The position numbers were made by a program, and so were the translations under genes. Below the pieces are notes generated by a model. That model did no database searches. It was not told where the DNA came from and worked only from the letters and a program-made list of their open reading frames with translations. A stretch of 41,698 nucleotides of DNA from Veillonella sp. KGMB01456 (GTDB taxonomy: Bacteria > Bacillota > Negativicutes > Veillonellales > Veillonellaceae): positions 1 to 41,698 of the forward strand of contig NZ_JALKIG010000017.1 of NCBI RefSeq assembly GCF_023051165.1, given 5' to 3'. Each line of letters begins with the position of its first letter. Position 1 is the stretch's first letter. This document shows, one piece after another, positions 39,638 through 41,698 of this stretch.

Positions 39638-39850
39638 TTACCTTTGGCCGAACCACCTTAGTAAAAATATAGTTATATTACAAATCGTAACAAGGACGGC
39701 CAACCAAATAATCACGATGTTAATTCGTGATATAATCCGGGCATCCCGTAAGTGTTCCTCAGCAGTTTCTCGTCTCTTCCCAGTATCGTAGTCCCGTCCG
39801 GATAGTGCTTGATAAAGCAGTTTAAAAAATTGTGTGATTGGCTTAATCAT
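39638..39850 (-). CDS. Small membrane protein, 70 residues
   Basis: A basic/acidic N-terminal half (SGRDYDTGKRRETAEEHLRD) and one C-terminal membrane segment (RINIVIIWLAVLVTICNITIFLL). Overlaps the upstream gene's end by eight bases. No family recognised. Confidence 0.6.
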   Translation of the reverse strand: MIKPITQFFKLLYQALSGRDYDTGKRRETAEEHLRDARIISRINIVIIWLAVLVTICNITIFLLRWFGQR

Positions 39851-40016
39851 TTTTTAGTCCCTCCGTCTTTGCTATCGGCTTAATCATATCCTGTGTATTG
39901 GCTACTATCGTGAGAGTACAGGATATGCCCGCTGCTTTTTCTAATTGTTTAGTACCTTTGACGAAAAGGTATGCATCTCTAAAAGAATCAGTATTGGCAA
40001 TAATGTTTATTTTCAT
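39843..40016 (-). CDS. Small hypothetical protein, 57 residues
   Basis: The ATG at 40016 has GGGGAG eight bases upstream and lies just past the antirepressor stop. An earlier in-frame ATG lies inside that gene and is unlikely. It reads MKINIIANTDSFRDAYLFVKG, then a second beta strand (CTLTIVANT). Similar short proteins follow antirepressors in other phages; function unknown. Confidence 0.6.
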   Translation of the reverse strand: MKINIIANTDSFRDAYLFVKGTKQLEKAAGISCTLTIVANTQDMIKPIAKTEGLKND

Positions 40017-40020
40017 GATT

Positions 40021-40755
40021 TTATCTCCCCATTTGTTCAATTAAAGGTAAATGCCCTTTATTTTTCAATAAACTATAAATGAACAATCTTCCTTGTTGCG
40101 TCCAGTAAGTATGCATTACCGAACGATCTGCATCTAACACAGTTGTTTTGCTACTGGTATACCCTTTATCGGCATATTTTTGATACAAAAACCATTGTCC
40201 ACTTTGTTTATATTGGACTTTTTCTTCTTCTAATAACCGGTTCAATTTCTTAGCACTCATACCATAATCTTTCGCGATTTGAGTTACGCTCAGTAAACTG
40301 TCATTTTGAAGAATTAAATCGTAATAAGTGGCTTTAGGTTGTAATTCAGATAACTGTTGAGACTGCTGAGCAATCACTAATTTTTGATTTTGGATTGTTC
40401 TGTCCGCAATTTTTAACGCTCGCCCCATGACTTTTTCTGGACTATTCCAATCCCGTTCAATTTGAATAAAATACTCTCGTGCTTGCTTGCCTTTATCATT
40501 TCGAGCTAACATACACAATTGTTTAGCCATCTCAATAGTCAGTTCGTGATCTAAAAAGGTAGATTCGTTACCTTGAGCTGTTAGTCTTTTTTGACTAACA
40601 GTTCTGAAATCATCATTTTCACTAAAACCGTATTCACACATTCTTTCAAACCATTTTGTGTATTGTGTTCCAATTTCCAAGAACATATGCAAATCACGGC
40701 CACTAATAAATTGACTATCATCAGACTTAACTTTAATTGGTATTAATTCATTCAT
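40021..40755 (-). CDS. AntA/AntB-type antirepressor
   Basis: 244 residues. The N-terminal AntA/AntB domain reads FISGRDLHMFLEIGTQYTKWFERMCEYGFSENDDF (16-50), then LDHELTIEMAKQLCMLARNDKGKQAREYFIQIE. The C-terminal KilAC/ANT domain (LSVTQIAKDYGMSAKKLNRLLEEEKVQYKQSGQWFLYQKYADKGYTSSKT, about 153-205) binds DNA. Such proteins inactivate the phage repressor and promote lytic growth. AGGAGG precedes the ATG. An operator (40771-40784) lies between this gene and the Cro-like gene. Confidence 0.9.
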   Translation of the reverse strand: MNELIPIKVKSDDSQFISGRDLHMFLEIGTQYTKWFERMCEYGFSENDDFRTVSQKRLTAQGNESTFLDHELTIEMAKQLCMLARNDKGKQAREYFIQIERDWNSPEKVMGRALKIADRTIQNQKLVIAQQSQQLSELQPKATYYDLILQNDSLLSVTQIAKDYGMSAKKLNRLLEEEKVQYKQSGQWFLYQKYADKGYTSSKTTVLDADRSVMHTYWTQQGRLFIYSLLKNKGHLPLIEQMGR

Positions 40756-40770
40756 AAGATTCCTCCTTTT

Positions 40771-40784
40771 TTGCGTTTACGCAA
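40771..40784. promoter_or_regulatory. Operator O1 upstream of the antirepressor
   Basis: TTGCGTTTACGCAA, with TTGCG/CGCAA arms and 4 bases between, is the most symmetrical copy of the operator family found in the cro-cI gap. It sits 16 bases before the antirepressor start, separating it from the Cro-like gene. The repressor or Cro may therefore control the antirepressor separately. Confidence 0.7.
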
Positions 40785-40788
40785 ATTT

Positions 40789-40989
40789 TTAAATAAAAAA
40801 AATAGTATCAATGTCATCGGCCGACAATTTAAGGGCGATCTTAATCAATACTATTTCATTTCGAGTAAAATCGCTTTCACCATTTAATTTTCTAGATAAG
40901 GTAGAAACATTTATTCCTAATACCTTAGAAAATTGTTCTAAAGACATATCATTTTTGGCGATATGATATTTAAGTAAATTTTTATTCAT
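40789..40989 (-). CDS. Cro-like regulator
   Basis: 66 residues from the ATG at 40989 with AGGAGG eight bases upstream; a GTG three codons earlier overlaps that site and is unlikely. The helix-turn-helix MSLEQFSKVLGINVSTLSRKLNGESDF (residues 15-41) is clear and leaves little else, as expected for Cro. It is the first gene of the leftward early operon. Confidence 0.85.
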   Translation of the reverse strand: MNKNLLKYHIAKNDMSLEQFSKVLGINVSTLSRKLNGESDFTRNEIVLIKIALKLSADDIDTIFFI

Positions 40990-41006
40990 ATTAATCACCT
41001 CCTTTT

Positions 41007-41113
41007 TTGCATATACGCAAATTACATTTTAATTTTATACGCATTTACGCAAATTGTCAATCGTAAATGCAAAAAAAATAAAATTTTTCATCAAAAATAT
41101 TGCATTTACGCAA
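41007..41113. promoter_or_regulatory. Operator array in the cro-cI intergenic region
   Basis: Four copies related to TTGCRTWTACGCAA: 41007-41020 (TTGCATATACGCAA), 41039-41052 (ACGCATTTACGCAA), 41059-41072 (reverse TTGCATTTACGATT) and 41100-41113 (TTGCATTTACGCAA). Together with O1 at 40771 they make five sites. They overlap both promoters, so binding can switch between lysogeny and lytic growth. Confidence 0.75.
41032..41060 (-). promoter_or_regulatory. Leftward early promoter (cro operon)
   Basis: On the minus strand the -35 is TTGACA (41060-41055, perfect) and the -10 is TAAAAT (41037-41032) with 17 bp between. It drives the Cro-like gene and the early operon. Operator copies overlap the spacer and both boxes. 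Confidence 0.8.
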
Positions 41114-41128
41114 AGTTATGTATATAAT
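41100..41128 (+). promoter_or_regulatory. Rightward repressor promoter
   Basis: TTGCAT (41100-41105) is 17 bp from a perfect TATAAT (41123-41128). The -35 lies inside an operator copy, which points to autorepression of the repressor gene that starts at 41151. Confidence 0.75.
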
Positions 41129-41150
41129 AAGTTTAAAAGGAGGGTGAGCT

Positions 41151-41534
41151 ATGGAAAATGTAATAAAAAAATTAAGGCTTAATAAGGGCTTAACATTGCA
41201 AGAAGTCGCTAATTTTGTAGGAGTGAATGTCGCTACTGTATCTCGTTGGGAATCAGGAGAAATTGCTAATATGCGACGAGATAAAATTGCTCTGTTAGCT
41301 CAACTGTTTAATGTAAAGCCGTCTTATCTTATGGGACTAACAGAAGAAGATACTCCTTTAACTTTGAATGCTGATGAAAAGAAGGCATTAGAATTTATAA
41401 AAGAAACAAATTCTATGCCTATATTAGCTAGGGCTGGCACACTACCTAAACAAGATCAGGAGTTAATACTGAGCCAACTTGAAGCATTAGTAAAAGGATT
41501 AGAAAAAAAGGAAGAAAATGATAAGAGCATTTAA
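41151..41534 (+). CDS. ImmR/CI-like repressor
   Basis: 127 residues. An N-terminal XRE helix-turn-helix (LRLNKGLTLQEVANFVGVNVATVSRWESGEIANMRRDKIALLAQLFNVKPSYLMG, residues 8-62) is followed by a helical end. It has no S24 self-cleavage domain, as in ImmR-type repressors that are cut by an ImmA protease rather than cleaving themselves. Strong ribosome binding site (AAAGGAGGGTG). It maintains lysogeny by binding the operators to its left. Confidence 0.88.
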   Translation: MENVIKKLRLNKGLTLQEVANFVGVNVATVSRWESGEIANMRRDKIALLAQLFNVKPSYLMGLTEEDTPLTLNADEKKALEFIKETNSMPILARAGTLPKQDQELILSQLEALVKGLEKKEENDKSI

Positions 41535-41694
41535 ACCTCTCCCTAGGCGCCCTCGGTACGAGTATGCTAAGAAAAAAGCTTATGAATTACTGTCCGATTT
41601 AGATATACGTGAATACCCTATCGACATATTTAATATTTATAAGGCTAAATTGCAATATCAAATTGAACACTTTGTAAATCCACTAACTTCTTAA
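41518..41694 (+). pseudogene. Truncated ImmA-like gene
   Basis: The ATG overlaps the repressor end by 17 bases. The first ~43 residues (RRPRYEYAKKKAYELLSDLDIREYPIDIFNIYKA) look like the start of an ImmA/IrrE metalloprotease. The frame then changes character (KLQYQIEHFVNPLTS) and stops at 41692. The HEXXH zinc motif expected near residue 70-80 is absent. Either the gene was cut by deletion or recombination, or this is where the phage meets other DNA. Confidence 0.6.
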
Positions 41695-41698
41695 CTTC

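Noticed and set aside
1844..41682. GTAAATCCA occurs near both ends (1844-1852 and 41674-41682) and might be an attachment core
   Set aside because: Nine bases in AT-rich DNA is too short to separate from chance, and flanking bases do not match.

Overview
The window is almost entirely a temperate phage with a contractile, PBSX-type tail (a prophage, or a phage genome opened inside its immunity region). Gene order and protein families point to a Bacillota host. The overall look (moderate GC, a possible spanin-like lysis protein, a WG-repeat protein next door) suggests a diderm Negativicute such as Veillonella or a relative, but nothing in the sequence proves the genus. From about 1.9 kb to 41.0 kb nearly every gene is on the minus strand. 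The exceptions are the rightward repressor genes at the right end and a rightward tyrosine recombinase at 4.8-5.9 kb.

Read in the direction of minus-strand transcription (right to left), the layout is as follows. (1) 40.8-41.7 kb is the immunity switch: an ImmR/CI-like repressor and a truncated ImmA-like gene on the plus strand, facing a Cro-like gene and an AntA/AntB antirepressor, with five copies of a TTGCRTWTACGCAA-type operator. (2) 37.4-40.0 kb holds small early genes (winged helix, HTH, zinc ribbon, membrane proteins). (3) 26.2-37.4 kb is the replication module: DUF2800 nuclease-like, DUF2815 ssDNA-binding, family A DNA polymerase, PcfJ-like, VapE-type primase/helicase, an AT-rich iteron region that is a good origin candidate, VRR-NUC and SNF2 helicase. 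(4) 25.2-26.1 kb has an ArpU/sigma-like late regulator and three tRNA genes (Ser, Asn, Met). (5) 16.8-25.1 kb is packaging and head: TerS, TerL, portal, scaffold, capsid, a MuF-type head protein fused to a TNT-like toxin domain, a candidate immunity gene, and connectors. (6) 6.2-16.8 kb is the tail: sheath, tube, chaperone with a -1 frameshift, tape measure, XkdP-Q-R-S-T-U baseplate homologues, tail fibre. (7) 4.0-6.5 kb is a fibre-switch cassette. (8) 1.9-4.4 kb is lysis plus small genes. At 0.2-1.7 kb lies a WG-repeat protein gene with a stop codon in its signal peptide, probably host DNA or cargo.

The most striking structure is at 4.8-6.5 kb. The last 78 codons of the tail fibre gene lie tail-to-tail with a second, promoterless 78-codon fibre C-terminus on the opposite strand. 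Both begin at a 14-base inverted repeat (TTAYCCAAGGTGGA) that reads Gln-Gly-Gly in the same frame in both copies. Inversion between the repeats would exchange one receptor-binding tip for the other and keep the fibre at 443 residues. The adjacent tyrosine recombinase sits between the fibre gene and its assembly gene and is the obvious candidate invertase. This would be a two-state, shufflon-like host-range switch using a tyrosine recombinase rather than the serine invertases of Mu and P1.

A second notable system is the MuF-TNT fusion with its overlapping small downstream gene, which fits the known class of phage-borne MuF polymorphic toxins with linked immunity.
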